Counted from the first letter of the stretch, positions 1 through 9,359 are shown. The stretch is DNA of 36,087 nucleotides from Desulfarculus sp. (GCA_003605055.1 QZKP01000030.1:1-36087); one strand, 5' to 3'. Numbers and translations are program-made. Notes: a model not told the origin generated them from the sequence alone.

Positions 1-593
1 CCCTGCCGCCGGGCCTCGGCCAGCAGCTCGGCGTAGAGCCGGGTCTGGCGCCGGGCCTGGGCCGAACCCGGCTCGCCGCCGGTGGCCAGGTGGCTGGCCA
101 GGCCGGTCAGCTCCAGGCCGGGCAGGGCCGCGGCCGCCCGCAGCAGCTCCAGGGCCTGGTCCGCGGAGGCGCCCAGGCGGCTCATGCCCGTGTCCACCTT
201 GAGCTGGCAGGTGGCGGGCCGGCCTAGCTCCCGGGCCGCGGCGGACAGGGCCTGGAAGTCCTCCCAGGCGCTCAGCAGGGGGGTGAGATCGTGGGCCGCC
301 GCCTCTCGGGCCTGGCCAGGCCCCAGGCCCATCATCACCAGGATGGGGCCCTGGACCCCCCGGCGGCGCAGGAGCAGGCCTTCGTGCACCTGGGCCACGG
401 CCAGGGCCTGGGCCCCGGCTTGCTGGAGGGTGCGGGCCACGGGCAGGATGCCGTGGCCGTAGGCGTCGGCCTTGACCGCGCCCGCCAGGCCCAGTCCAGG
501 CGGCAGCAGCCCGCGCAGGACCCGGCAGTTGTGCGCGATGGCCTTAAGGTCCACGGTCACCAGATTATCCGGCGATGGCGCCACCCGGGGCAT
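1..593 (-). CDS. alr: Alanine racemase, 5' part (cut by window start)
   Basis: PLP-dependent interconversion of L- and D-alanine in the cytoplasm, supplying D-Ala for peptidoglycan. Reading the minus strand from ATG at 593 gives 197 codons that run off the window edge. Near residue 35 lies VKADAYGHG, the signature in which Lys forms the PLP Schiff base; further on QLKVDTGMSRLG and LASHLATG match the conserved TIM-barrel strands of the family. An AAGGAG ribosome site sits about 9 bases upstream of the ATG (603-608). About half of a usual 360-380 residue enzyme is present; the catalytic Tyr of the C-terminal beta domain lies outside. The neighbouring tRNA-Arg is divergent. Confidence 0.93.
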   Translation of the reverse strand, partial: MPRVAPSPDNLVTVDLKAIAHNCRVLRGLLPPGLGLAGAVKADAYGHGILPVARTLQQAGAQALAVAQVHEGLLLRRRGVQGPILVMMGLGPGQAREAAAHDLTPLLSAWEDFQALSAAARELGRPATCQLKVDTGMSRLGASADQALELLRAAAALPGLELTGLASHLATGGEPGSAQARRQTRLYAELLAEARRQ

Positions 594-667
594 AGGGCAA
601 CTCCTTTTCTGGCCTCTTGTAGCACCGGGGCCCGGGGTCAGGCAAGCGCGCCGTGGCCGGAGGAGGC

Positions 668-695
668 TTTACATTGGGAGCCGGGGGGATAGAAT
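668..695 (+). promoter_or_regulatory. Sigma-70 promoter of tRNA-Arg
   Basis: TTTACA (668-673), a 16-base spacer and TAGAAT (690-695): each hexamer matches consensus at five of six positions. Predicted start near 702, only a few bases before the tRNA 5' end at 707, as expected for a tRNA gene. Confidence 0.65.
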
Positions 696-706
696 AGCGA
701 TTACGC

Positions 707-783
707 GCGCCTGTAGCTCAGGTGGAAAGAGCAGCGGCCTTCTAAGCCGCGGGTCGGGGGTTCGAGTCCCTCCAGGCGTGCCA
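707..783 (+). tRNA. tRNA-Arg (anticodon UCU)
   Basis: Folds by hand into a full cloverleaf: acceptor GCGCCTG/CAGGCGT (first pair G-U), D stem GCTC/GAGC, anticodon stem GCGGC/GCCGC with loop CTTCTAA, T stem GGGGG/CCCTC around TTCGAGT, discriminator G and an encoded CCA end. The loop places TCT at positions 34-36, so it reads AGA codons. Those are rare in this GC-rich genome, so it is probably a minor isoacceptor. Confidence 0.96.
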
Positions 784-794
784 ATTTCAAGCTG

Positions 795-829
795 GGACCC
801 GGCAGGGCGGGGTCCTATTTCCTTTTTAT
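795..829 (+). terminator. Intrinsic terminator after tRNA-Arg
   Basis: GGACCC (795-800) pairs with GGGTCC (810-815) around a 9-base loop and is followed by a T-rich run ending CCTTTTTATC. It lies 11 bases after the tRNA CCA end. Confidence 0.7.
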
Positions 830-1130
830 CGGGGTGCGGCGCGGGCGGGGGCCAAGGGCGTCCGTCCGGCCTTTATTTTTTGCCCGCTGCGGCAATTTGC
901 CCGCCCACAAAGATAAAGTTGCGCGTGCTGCATAACGCCCGAGGTGGCGCGGAACGCCGCCTTCCAGGCTAACCTCAATTAATAACAGCAAAATATTCGG
1001 TGGACTTCGTCAGGCGCGCCCCCCGCCGGGGCGTAGTGCACCTGCCGCCCCGCTCTCCGGATCCAAGCCTATGCGGACATTAATAGTCTTTTCTTATGGT
1101 TGGGGCGCATCATCCTTCGCACCCGCCGAG

Positions 1131-1146
1131 TGGCACGCTCCCTGCT
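1131..1146 (+). promoter_or_regulatory. Sigma-54 (-24/-12) promoter
   Basis: TGGCACG, four bases, then CTGCT, against the consensus TGGCACG-N4-TTGCW: one mismatch, with the -24 GG (1132-1133) and -12 GC (1144-1145) exactly 12 bases apart. Predicted start is near 1157, leaving about 43 bases before the ATG at 1200. A sigma-54 activator gene of the NtrC type lies nearby at 2801-4150, which makes it the obvious candidate regulator. Confidence 0.8.
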
Positions 1147-1199
1147 CTGTATATGGCCGAGCCGTTGATCCCTAAACCCCAGGACCGGGGAGGTGAGCC

Positions 1200-2132
1200 A
1201 TGACTACCAATATACGAGCCAAGAGCAAGGGCGGGGTGCCGGTCATCTTTGACATGACCCACCAACAGTGCGTCTGGTCCCAGGCGGGGGTGGCGCCGCC
1301 CCGGCTTTGCCACAACGCCTTTGACTGCCTGAGCTGCTCCTTTGACAAGGCCATGCAACGCAAAAAGGCCTATGGTTGGCTGGCCGGGGGGCTGGACCAC
1401 CCCAGCGGGGGGGTCTGGACCAAGGAGCGCTGGCAGCAGACTCCGGCCGGGGAGCGCTACTGCCGGCACATGCTCAGCGGCCGTGTGCCCTTCAAGATGT
1501 GCATCCACCTCTACAACTGCGCCAACTGCGCCTATGACCAGATGCTCGACGACGAGGCCCTGGCCGAGCCCAGCGGTACGGTGAAACTAACGGCCGCGGG
1601 CGGCTTTGAGCTGCCCCCCAGCTACTACTTCCATCCGGGGCACACCTGGGCCCGGGTGGAGTATGGCGGACGGGTGCGCATCGGCCTGGACGACTTGGCC
1701 GCCCGCCTGTTCGGGCCGGCCGATGAGTACCGCCTGCCCCAGTTGGGCATGGCCGTGCGCTGCGGTGGCCTGGAGTTGGGTTTTTCCCGCCAGGGGCGCC
1801 AGGCCCGCGCCGCCAGCCCCCTGGAGGGCGTGGTGGTGGCCCGCAACCCAGAGGTGCTGGAGCAGGCTCGGCGGGTGAACGAATCACCCTACGACCACGG
1901 CTGGCTGCTCTTGTTGGAGCCGGCCCGGCTGCAGCGAGACCTCAAGGGCCTGGTGACCGGCCAGGACAGCCTGGGCTGGATGGAGCATGAGGCCCAGCGC
2001 CTGGGCGATTTGATCAGCGCCGACACCGGTCAGCGCCTGGCGGCCACCGGCGGCCGGGTGGTGCCCGACGTCTACGGCGCGGTGCCTGGCCTGGACTGGA
2101 ACCGCATGGTCAAGGAGTTCCTCAACCCCTAG
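1200..2132 (+). CDS. GcvH-like protein with twin Cys4 modules, no lipoyl lysine
   Basis: 310 residues with no function I can name. Residues 20-115 hold two modules with identical spacing, C-x12-C-x5-C-x2-C-x2-D: C24/C37/C43/C46 (D49) and C88/C101/C107/C110 (D113). The four-cysteine sets suggest bound Zn or Fe-S clusters. Residues 139-265 follow the glycine-cleavage H-protein fold from HPGHTWARV to NESPYDHGWLL, but the lipoyl-lysine motif ESVKAA is replaced by FSRQGRQARAA, so it cannot carry lipoate in the usual way. The start has a GGGGAGG ribosome site about 5 bases upstream, and a sigma-54 promoter lies ahead. Its end overlaps the convergent archaemetzincin gene by 4 bases. Inference: a sensor, scaffold or metal carrier rather than a glycine-cleavage enzyme. 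Confidence 0.85.
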   Translation: MTTNIRAKSKGGVPVIFDMTHQQCVWSQAGVAPPRLCHNAFDCLSCSFDKAMQRKKAYGWLAGGLDHPSGGVWTKERWQQTPAGERYCRHMLSGRVPFKMCIHLYNCANCAYDQMLDDEALAEPSGTVKLTAAGGFELPPSYYFHPGHTWARVEYGGRVRIGLDDLAARLFGPADEYRLPQLGMAVRCGGLELGFSRQGRQARAASPLEGVVVARNPEVLEQARRVNESPYDHGWLLLLEPARLQRDLKGLVTGQDSLGWMEHEAQRLGDLISADTGQRLAATGGRVVPDVYGAVPGLDWNRMVKEFLNP

Positions 2133-2752
2133 GGCCCCGGGGGCCCCGGCCCAGCCGGGGCCCGGGAGGCCTGGCCCAACAGGCGCCGCCGCTGCCAGGC
2201 CAAGCGGGAATTGCAGGCCGGGCACAGGCCCAGGCGCAAACGGTCCAGGCCGGCCAGGCTGCTGGAGAAGTTCATCAGGCAGCCGGGCGCGCGGCAGTGC
2301 ACCAGTCCCAGGACATGGGCTATCTCGTGCAGGGCGATCTTGGCCAGCCGCTCCAGCATCAGCGCGCGGGGGACCGTGCCCCCTTGGGCCGCATCCCGCA
2401 GGCGGTGCAGGGAGACCACCGCCGCCCGCCCCTCCACCTGGGCCTCGCCGAAGACGTAGCTCAGGAAGGGCAGACACAGGTCCCGCCCGGTGAGCCCCAA
2501 GCGCAGGGGAGGGCCCGGCCCGCCCTGGGCCAGGGCCAGCAGGATGGGGCCGGCGTCGTACTGGCCCCGGGTGGGCACCAGGGCGTAGGTGGGCTCGGGC
2601 CAGGGCTCGCTCACCGCGGCGTTGAGGCCGAATATGGCCTGCAGGTTGGCCGCGGCCACGGCGGCCGCGGTTTGGTTGACCCGGCCCAGGGGCACCACCT
2701 CCACCAGGGGCGCGGACTCGGCGCCGGGCTGGTTGTCAGCCTGCTGATCCAT
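2129..2752 (-). CDS. Archaemetzincin-family zinc metallopeptidase
   Basis: 207 residues. The C-terminal half carries HEIAHVLGLVHC, then four residues, C-L-M, a Met-turn region, and C-P-A-C about 16 residues on. This is the archaemetzincin signature HExxHxxGx3Cx4CxM...CxxC: the histidines and Glu form the catalytic zinc site and the four Cys a structural zinc site. There is no signal peptide or membrane segment, so it should be cytoplasmic. Natural substrates of this family are largely unknown. The gene is the third of a minus-strand set, 48 bases after the sigma-54 activator, and overlaps the end of the convergent GcvH-like gene by 4 bases. I see no clear Shine-Dalgarno before the ATG at 2752, so the exact start is less certain. 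Confidence 0.85.
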   Translation of the reverse strand: MDQQADNQPGAESAPLVEVVPLGRVNQTAAAVAAANLQAIFGLNAAVSEPWPEPTYALVPTRGQYDAGPILLALAQGGPGPPLRLGLTGRDLCLPFLSYVFGEAQVEGRAAVVSLHRLRDAAQGGTVPRALMLERLAKIALHEIAHVLGLVHCRAPGCLMNFSSSLAGLDRLRLGLCPACNSRLAWQRRRLLGQASRAPAGPGPPGP

Positions 2753-2800
2753 GCCGTATTGATGGCATTGGCGGCGGGGTTTGGCAAGGGCCGCCGGCGC

Positions 2801-4146
<1,346 letters not shown>

Positions 4147-4150
<4 letters not shown>

Positions 4151-5697
4151 GCTTTAGCTCCTTGGGGCCAGTCCCGGTCTGCGTTGCAGCGGGGCAGGGT
4201 TATGCGAAAGGCGGTGCCCTTGCCCACTTGGCTGTCCACCTCAATGTGCCCCTGGTGCTCCCGGATGATTCCGTAGACCATGCTCAGGCCCAGGCCCACC
4301 CCCTGGCCGCCGGTTTTGGTGGAAAAAAAGGGCTCGAAGATGCGCGGCAGGTTCTCAGGCGGAATGCCTTCCCCTGTATCGCTGAACTCCAGCCACACCA
4401 GCTTGTTCTCCTGCTCCAGTCCTCCGCGGATGCTCAGGCGGCCCCCCTGGGGCATGGCCTCCAGGGCATTGAAGACCAGGTTGGTGAACACCTGCTGCAG
4501 CTGGGTGGGGTCGCCCCAGACCTCCAGGGCCTGGTCGGGCAGCTCCTGGGCCAACTCCACGCCGGAGAGCCGCATGCGGTGGGCGGTGAGCAATACGGTG
4601 GCCTCCAGCAACTCCAGCAAGTCTACACTGCGCGGCGACGGACTGTGCTGGCGGGCGAAGGAGAGCAGATTGCTCACGATGCGGCTGCAGCGCTCCGCCT
4701 CCTGGCCGCACAGGGCCAGATAGCCCTGGTAGTCGCGCAGGTCCTGGGCCTTGCTGCGGCCCTGCGCCAGCCCCTTGTGCATCAGCTTGACGAAGTTGAG
4801 GATGCTGGCGATGGGGTTGTTTATCTCGTGGGCCACCGAGGCCACCAGCTTGCCCAGGGCCACCAGCTTGTCCTCCTGCACCAACAAGGCCAGGTCGGCC
4901 TTGATGGCCTGGGCCCGGCGCTCCACCCGCTGGGCCAGGTCCTCGGTGATGTCCCGGAATATCTCCAGCACCTGCACCACTTGTCCCCGGCGGTTGAACA
5001 GGGGATAGGTGGATACGTCGCAGTAGTGGGTGCCGCCGTCCTGCTGCGCGTGCTCGTGGATGGCGTGGGCGCTCTTGCCGGTGGTCAGGGTGGATTTCAT
5101 GGGGCAGGGGGTGTCCGGGTTGTCGCAGGGGGTGAGGGACTGGTGGCTGACCTGGAAGCAGTATTTGCCCAGGGCCTCCTCCCGGCTGAGCCCCGCCGCG
5201 GCCAGGGCCGCCTCGTTCACGCGCAGGATGCGATAGTCTCCGTCCAGGACCATCACCCCCTCGCTGGTGGCGTCTATCAGGGCCTGAGAAAAGGAACTGG
5301 CCATGCTGGTTTCGTCCTCTTTTTCTTCCAGGCGCTGGTGCAGGGCGATCAAATCATGGAACAGGCGGGAGGCGGTGTGGCCGATGACCCCCACTGATTC
5401 GGGTTTGCTGGCGGCCAGGTTGGACAGGAGCTTCTGGTCGTCGGTGAGCTCGATGACCAGATCCAGTTTTTCCAGGTTGAACAGGCGGGCGCAGTCGGTG
5501 GTGGTGAAGATGCCCCTCTCCCGGGCGCGGCGGATGCCCGCCGCCTGGGGATTGAGGTCGGCCACGCCCACGATCTCGGCCTGCAGGCGCTGGAAAATGC
5601 GGGACTCCAGCATGTCGAGCATGGACAGACAGCGCCGGCCGCCGCCGATCACGGCTATCTTGAGCTTCTCTTGCTCAGTTATCCGGCCAACAGGCAT
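4147..5697 (-). CDS. Sensor histidine kinase with N-terminal Rossmann-like domain and Cys-rich PAS
   Basis: 516 residues, no membrane segment, so a soluble kinase. Residues 11-115 look like an NAD(P)-binding Rossmann domain: KIAVIGGG start, then EIVGVADLNP as in oxidoreductases. Residues 135-255 are a PAS domain with an inserted Cys cluster (C180, then H185...P190-C191...C198-P199), a pattern seen in redox- or metal-sensing PAS domains. Residues 280-510 are the kinase core: phospho-acceptor H290 in SVAHEINNP, N box NLVFNALEAM, G1 DTGEGIPP, G2 GVGLGLSMV. It is the first gene of kinase-activator-archaemetzincin. The start at 5697 has only a weak ribosome site; an AT-rich stretch at 5738-5762 may hold its promoter. 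The ligand is unknown; NAD(P)(H) or redox state is an inference. Confidence 0.92.
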
Positions 5698-5834
5698 GAA
5701 TCACCGTCCCGGGCCGCTTCGGGGTTAAGCCCCATATTTACTAGCATAATATAATAATTAAGAGGGCGCTTCTTTTCCTCCTGCATCCGCCGGGCCAGAG
5801 ACGCCGCTACTGCCAGAGAACCGGCAGGGCCATC

Positions 5835-6203
5835 CTAAAGCGCCTGGAGATGCTCCAGCTTCTGCCGCAGGGCGCTGGCCTCGCGGGTGCCGGGCTGGTC
5901 CGGCAGGCAGGCCACCAGGCCCAGCCCCTCGTATTCCGCAAGGACCGTCTCCGGGGCCCGGGCGCTGAGCACGGCCACGTTTATGCCCGCGTCCAGCAGC
6001 AACAGACGGCGCACGAACTCCACGCCGGCCAGGTCCCGGGTTCTCTCGTCCCACACCACCAGGCCGGGCCGGTCCGCGGCCGCCAGGGCCAGGGCCTCGG
6101 CTCCGCTGGCGGTCTGGGAGACGTACCAGCCGGCCTCCTTGTTCAGCGAGGAGGTGAAGGGCAGGACCCTGGCCGGGGCGGGGGTGACAACCAATATTTT
6201 CAT
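5835..6203 (-). CDS. Degenerate CheY-like receiver (pseudo-receiver)
   Basis: 122 residues with the length and layout of a receiver domain. It starts MKILVVTP where an active receiver has an acidic pair after the first strand; here that pair is missing (TPAPAR). The phospho-acceptor position is kept as Asp in LVVWDERTRD, but the conserved Lys near the C-terminus is replaced in LPDQPGT. It is therefore unlikely to be phosphorylated normally and more likely binds a partner. It is the last gene of the minus-strand orange-protein set. The ATG at 6203 has AAGGAAAGGAG just upstream, and the gap to the preceding NifX-like gene is 66 bases. No terminator was found after it; the next gene in the same direction starts 137 bases on. 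Confidence 0.75.
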   Translation of the reverse strand: MKILVVTPAPARVLPFTSSLNKEAGWYVSQTASGAEALALAAADRPGLVVWDERTRDLAGVEFVRRLLLLDAGINVAVLSARAPETVLAEYEGLGLVACLPDQPGTREASALRQKLEHLQAL

Positions 6204-6269
6204 GGCCGGCTCCTTTCCTTGAAGGCTCGGCCCTGGCCCGCCGGGCCGGGACCTTGGCCAGATGTCGGA

Positions 6270-6656
6270 TCAGACCATGGGGGCGCCGCCGCCGCCGCAG
6301 GTGTGCTCCTGGCCGAAGCGGGGCAGCCGGCCCTCCAGGAAGGCCCGGGCGGCCTCGCCCACGGTGGAGGCGTTGCCGCCGAAATAGACCTTGATGCCCA
6401 CCTGGTTGAAGCCCATCAGCGGCCGCAGGCCCATGCCCCCGGCCACCAGCGCCTGCACGCCGTGCTGGGCCAGGTGGTTCACCGGGGCCAGGCAGCCGCC
6501 CTGCTGATGGGGCAGGTTGGGGATGACCCGGCTCTCCACCACCTCGCCATCCTGCAAGGTCACCAGGGTGTAGAGGTCGCAGTGGCCGAAGTGGGCCCCC
6601 AGGGGGGCGTCCAGTCCGCCGGGATGAGAAGAAGGAATGGCTAGGATCTGGGTCAT
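6270..6656 (-). CDS. NifX/NifB-type dinitrogenase cofactor-binding domain protein
   Basis: 128 residues of the dinitrogenase iron-molybdenum cofactor-binding family (RNase H-like fold). FGHCDLYTLV near residue 25 corresponds to the start of the conserved core, VAGGMGLRP and the glycine-rich segment follow, and a His-Cys-Gly4 tail (HTCGGGG) ends the protein. Family members carry or insert Fe, Mo or Fe-S clusters; the Desulfovibrio orange proteins belong here and bind a Mo-Cu-S cluster. It lies 45 bases after the second MinD-type ATPase gene and before the pseudo-receiver. A GGAGGCGA ribosome site precedes the ATG. What cluster this copy holds cannot be read from sequence. Confidence 0.88.
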   Translation of the reverse strand: MTQILAIPSSHPGGLDAPLGAHFGHCDLYTLVTLQDGEVVESRVIPNLPHQQGGCLAPVNHLAQHGVQALVAGGMGLRPLMGFNQVGIKVYFGGNASTVGEAARAFLEGRLPRFGQEHTCGGGGAPMV

Positions 6657-6701
6657 GAGTCGCCTCCGTGCCGGGCCTGCGTGCGCGGCCCGCTTTTGTC
6701 C

Positions 6702-7586
6702 CTAGGCCGCCTTTGGCAGGCCGGCCAGGGATGTTATCTGGCTCCAGGCCCGCCTGATCTCGTCGGTCAGGGGGCTCTGCTTGTACTCGGTTATGGTCTG
6801 CTGCCGGACCATGGCCTCGGTAAAGGCCGGGTCGTGGGGCAGCCGGGCCGGGAGGCCCAGGCCGTTGTCCGCGCACCAGCGGCCGATGGCCTGGCTGTGC
6901 TCCAGGTTCAGGTCGTATCGGTTGACGATCACCGCGGCCGGCACCCGGAAATGGCGGCACAGCTCCGCCACCCGCTCCAGGTCGTGAATGCCCGACAGGG
7001 TGGGCTCGGTGACCACCACCGCCAGGTCCGTGCCAGACAGGGAGCTGATCACCGGGCAGCCGATGCCCGGCGGGCCGTCGCTGAGGATCAGCTCCGCGCC
7101 CTGGGCCCGGGCCAGCTCCCGGGCCTGCTGGCGCAGCAGCGCCACCAGGCGGCCGCTGTTCTCCTGGCCCGGGAAGAGCTGGGCGTGCACCAGGGTGCCC
7201 AGGCGGGTGTCGGAGACCTGCCACTGGCCGCAGTGGCGCACCGGGAAGTCAATGGCCTGGGCCGGGCAGAAGTGCACGCACACCTTGCAGCCCTCGCAGC
7301 CCAGGGGGGCGATGGAATAAACGCCGTCCTTCTCCCGCACCGCCCCGTAGCGGCAGCGCGCCTGGCACTCGCCGCAGCCGGTGCAGCGCTCCGGGGCGAT
7401 GACCGCCAGGTTGCCGGAGTAAAACTCCTCGGTTCGGCGGGGGCGGGGCCGCAGCAGCAGGTGCAGGTCCGGCGCGTCCACGTCCAGGTCGCAGATCACC
7501 TTGCTCTGGGCCAGGTGGGCGAAGGCCCCGGTGAGGGAGGTCTTGCCGGTGCCGCCCTTGCCGCTGATCACCAGCACCTCAGGCAT
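6702..7586 (-). CDS. MinD-family ATPase with inserted 2x[4Fe-4S] domain (second copy)
   Basis: 294 residues. A deviant Walker A, SGKGGTGKT, sits at residues 8-16 and CDLDVDAPD at 32-40, as in MinD/Mrp ATPases. A bacterial-ferredoxin insert carries C68/C71/C74/C78 and C97/C100/C103/C107, enough for two [4Fe-4S] clusters. SDGPPGIGCPV is the switch II region. Such proteins occur as side-by-side pairs in sulfate reducers and methanogens and are linked to orange-protein or Fe-S/Mo cofactor assembly. The ATG at 7586 lies 8 bases inside the end of the upstream paralogue, so translation is coupled. The two ATPases share architecture but diverge outside the motifs, which suggests a heterodimer rather than a recent duplication. 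Confidence 0.93.
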   Translation of the reverse strand: MPEVLVISGKGGTGKTSLTGAFAHLAQSKVICDLDVDAPDLHLLLRPRPRRTEEFYSGNLAVIAPERCTGCGECQARCRYGAVREKDGVYSIAPLGCEGCKVCVHFCPAQAIDFPVRHCGQWQVSDTRLGTLVHAQLFPGQENSGRLVALLRQQARELARAQGAELILSDGPPGIGCPVISSLSGTDLAVVVTEPTLSGIHDLERVAELCRHFRVPAAVIVNRYDLNLEHSQAIGRWCADNGLGLPARLPHDPAFTEAMVRQQTITEYKQSPLTDEIRRAWSQITSLAGLPKAA

Positions 7587-8451
7587 GGGCCGCCTCCCGG
7601 CCGCCCACCAGGGCCTGGCAGTCCTGGGCCAGCCGCCTGAACAGCCCGGCCAGCTCGGCCGAGGCCCGGCAGGCCGGCACGCCGCGGGAGTAGGCCTCGG
7701 CCACCGTGCGGTCGTAGGGAATCTCGGCCAGGATGGGGATGCCGTGGTCAGCGCAGAAGGCGTAGGCCTTGCGGTCCCCCACGCCGGCCCGGTTGATCAC
7801 CGCGGCCAGGGGCCGCTCCAGGGGGGCGAAGGCCTGCCAGGCCAGCCGGAAGTCGTACAGGCCAAAGGGCGTGGGCTCGGTGACCAAGAGGATGGCCTGG
7901 GCCTGGCTGGCCGCGGTCACCGCCGGGCAGCTCACCCCGGGCGGCGCGTCGATGATCACGTCGCCGGCCGCGGCCGCGCCGTCGGCCTGCACCTTGGCCA
8001 TGACCCGGCGCATCAGGGGCGGGCTCATGGCCTCGCCCACCCGCAGTCGGCCCTGGTACACGGCGAGTTCGCCGGCCCGGCCCCAGAGCACCTGGCCCAT
8101 CTCCCGCTGGCCCGGGGTGAGGGCCTCGGCGGGGCACACCGCCAGGCAGCCGCCGCAGCCGTGGCACATCTCCGGGAAGGTGAGCAGCACCTCCCCCAGC
8201 AGGCTGACGGCCTTGTATTGGCAGAGCTCGGCGCAGGCCCCGCAGGCGGTGCAGCGCTCCTGGCGGGCCTGGGGCACCTCCATATAGGCGGTCTGGCCGC
8301 CGGTGGTCTGGGGGTGCAGCAACAGGTGCAGGTTGGGCTCCTCCACGTCCAGGTCCACCGCGGTTACGGGACCGGGCCAGGACAGGGCCAGGGAGGCGGC
8401 GACCGTGGTCTTGCCGGTGCCGCCCTTGCCGCTGGCTACGGCCAGGATCAC
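7579..8451 (-). CDS. MinD-family ATPase with inserted 2x[4Fe-4S] domain (first copy)
   Basis: 290 residues from a GTG at 8451. This start follows an AGGAGC ribosome site and lies 4 bases after the mrp stop; longer in-frame extensions would run back into mrp. Walker A is SGKGGTGKTT (residues 7-16). VDLDVEEPN follows at 32-40, then ferredoxin cysteines C67/C70/C73/C77 and C96/C99/C102/C106, and switch II IDAPPGVSCP. Role as for its neighbour: ATP-driven, Fe-S-bearing partner in cofactor assembly or cell-division-linked orange-protein complexes. It is packed between mrp and the second ATPase gene. Confidence 0.92.
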   Translation of the reverse strand: MILAVASGKGGTGKTTVAASLALSWPGPVTAVDLDVEEPNLHLLLHPQTTGGQTAYMEVPQARQERCTACGACAELCQYKAVSLLGEVLLTFPEMCHGCGGCLAVCPAEALTPGQREMGQVLWGRAGELAVYQGRLRVGEAMSPPLMRRVMAKVQADGAAAAGDVIIDAPPGVSCPAVTAASQAQAILLVTEPTPFGLYDFRLAWQAFAPLERPLAAVINRAGVGDRKAYAFCADHGIPILAEIPYDRTVAEAYSRGVPACRASAELAGLFRRLAQDCQALVGGREAAHA

Positions 8452-8455
8452 GGCC

Positions 8456-9304
8456 CTAGCTCCTCTGCGCGGTGCGCGCCAGCACCGCCTGCACCAGCTC
8501 CCGGCAGGAGGGGCCGGCGGCATTGTAGTCCTGCTCCAGGTCCAGGGGCTGGCCGCTGTCGCCGGCCCTGACCAGGCGTCCGTCCCAGGGCAGCCGGGCC
8601 AGCAGGCTCAGGCCCAGGCGCTGGGCCAGCTCCTGGCCGCCGCCCTGGCCCAGCAGCTCCACGGTCTGCCCGCAGTGGGGGCAGGTGAGGCCGGACATGT
8701 TCTCCACCAGCCCCAGCACGGGCATCTGCACCTGGCGGCAGAAGTCCAGGGACTTGCGCACGTCGGCCAGGGCGATCTCCTGGGGGGTGGTCACCACCAC
8801 CGCCAGGGCCCCGTCCACGCTCTGGGCCACGGTCAGGGGCTCGTCGCCGGTGCCCGGCGGGGAGTCGATGACCAAAAAGTCCAGCGGGCCCCACTCCACG
8901 TCGGAGATGAACTGCTTGATCACGCCGATCTTCAGCGGCCCCCGCCAGATCACCGAGCTCTCCCGGTCGGGCATCAGCATCTCCACGCTGAGCACCTTCA
9001 GCCCGTGGCGGGTGACCATGGGGGTTATGCGCTGCTGCTGCTCCTGCACCTGGGCGTGGCCGCTTAGGCCCAGCATGCGGGGGATGGAGGGCCCGTGCAG
9101 GTCCACGTCCAGCAGGCCCACGGCATATCCCCGGGCGGCCAGGCCCAGGGCCAGGTAGGCGGCCACGGTGGACTTGCCCACCCCGCCCTTGCCGCTCATG
9201 ACCAACAGCTTGAAACGTATCTGGTCCAGGGCCCGTTGCAGCCTGTCCTCTTGCTCTATGTCCGGGCCGTGGCCGCAGGCGTCCTGGGGTGTTGACTCGC
9301 TCAT
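8456..9304 (-). CDS. mrp: Mrp/ApbC-family iron-sulfur cluster carrier ATPase
   Basis: 282 residues. SGKGGVGKST at residues 37-46 is the deviant Walker A with the signature Lys; DVDLHGPSIPRMLG and DSPPGTGDE follow, both diagnostic of Mrp/NBP35. LTCPHCG in the C-terminal third is the CxxC that binds a bridging [4Fe-4S] cluster between two subunits. It transfers clusters to apo-proteins in the cytoplasm. The N-terminal 30 residues (including C10 and H12) are an extension before the core. The gene follows the DUF134-NifX fusion by 55 bases and precedes the two Fe-S ATPases, the order expected of an orange-protein locus. The immediate upstream gap has no promoter I would defend. Confidence 0.95.
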   Translation of the reverse strand: MSESTPQDACGHGPDIEQEDRLQRALDQIRFKLLVMSGKGGVGKSTVAAYLALGLAARGYAVGLLDVDLHGPSIPRMLGLSGHAQVQEQQQRITPMVTRHGLKVLSVEMLMPDRESSVIWRGPLKIGVIKQFISDVEWGPLDFLVIDSPPGTGDEPLTVAQSVDGALAVVVTTPQEIALADVRKSLDFCRQVQMPVLGLVENMSGLTCPHCGQTVELLGQGGGQELAQRLGLSLLARLPWDGRLVRAGDSGQPLDLEQDYNAAGPSCRELVQAVLARTAQRS

Positions 9305-9359
9305 GTCTGTATGCTCCGAATCTTTGACGTTTAATCCTTGGCGCTGGCGGAGGCTCCCC

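Larger units (their letters stand above)
784..1199. other. Intergenic region between tRNA-Arg and GcvH-like gene
   Basis: No convincing gene. It holds the tRNA terminator (795-829), an AT-rich patch around 970-1000, an imperfect inverted repeat GGGGCG...CGCCCC at 1028-1051 centred on GTGCAC, and the sigma-54 promoter at 1131-1146. The 1028-1051 repeat lies about 105-130 bases upstream of the predicted transcription start, where a sigma-54 activator would bind, but nothing else ties it to one. Confidence 0.5.

Noticed and set aside
1028..1051. Classical NtrC enhancer before the sigma-54 promoter
   Set aside because: The GTGCAC centre is suggestive, but the arms are only GC-rich complementarity; too weak to list as a site.
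5758..7224. 488-codon minus-strand open frame overlapping the NifX, receiver and ATPase genes
   Set aside because: Pro/Gly/Arg-rich translation without motifs; it is out of frame with three well-supported genes. Typical shadow frame in GC-rich DNA.
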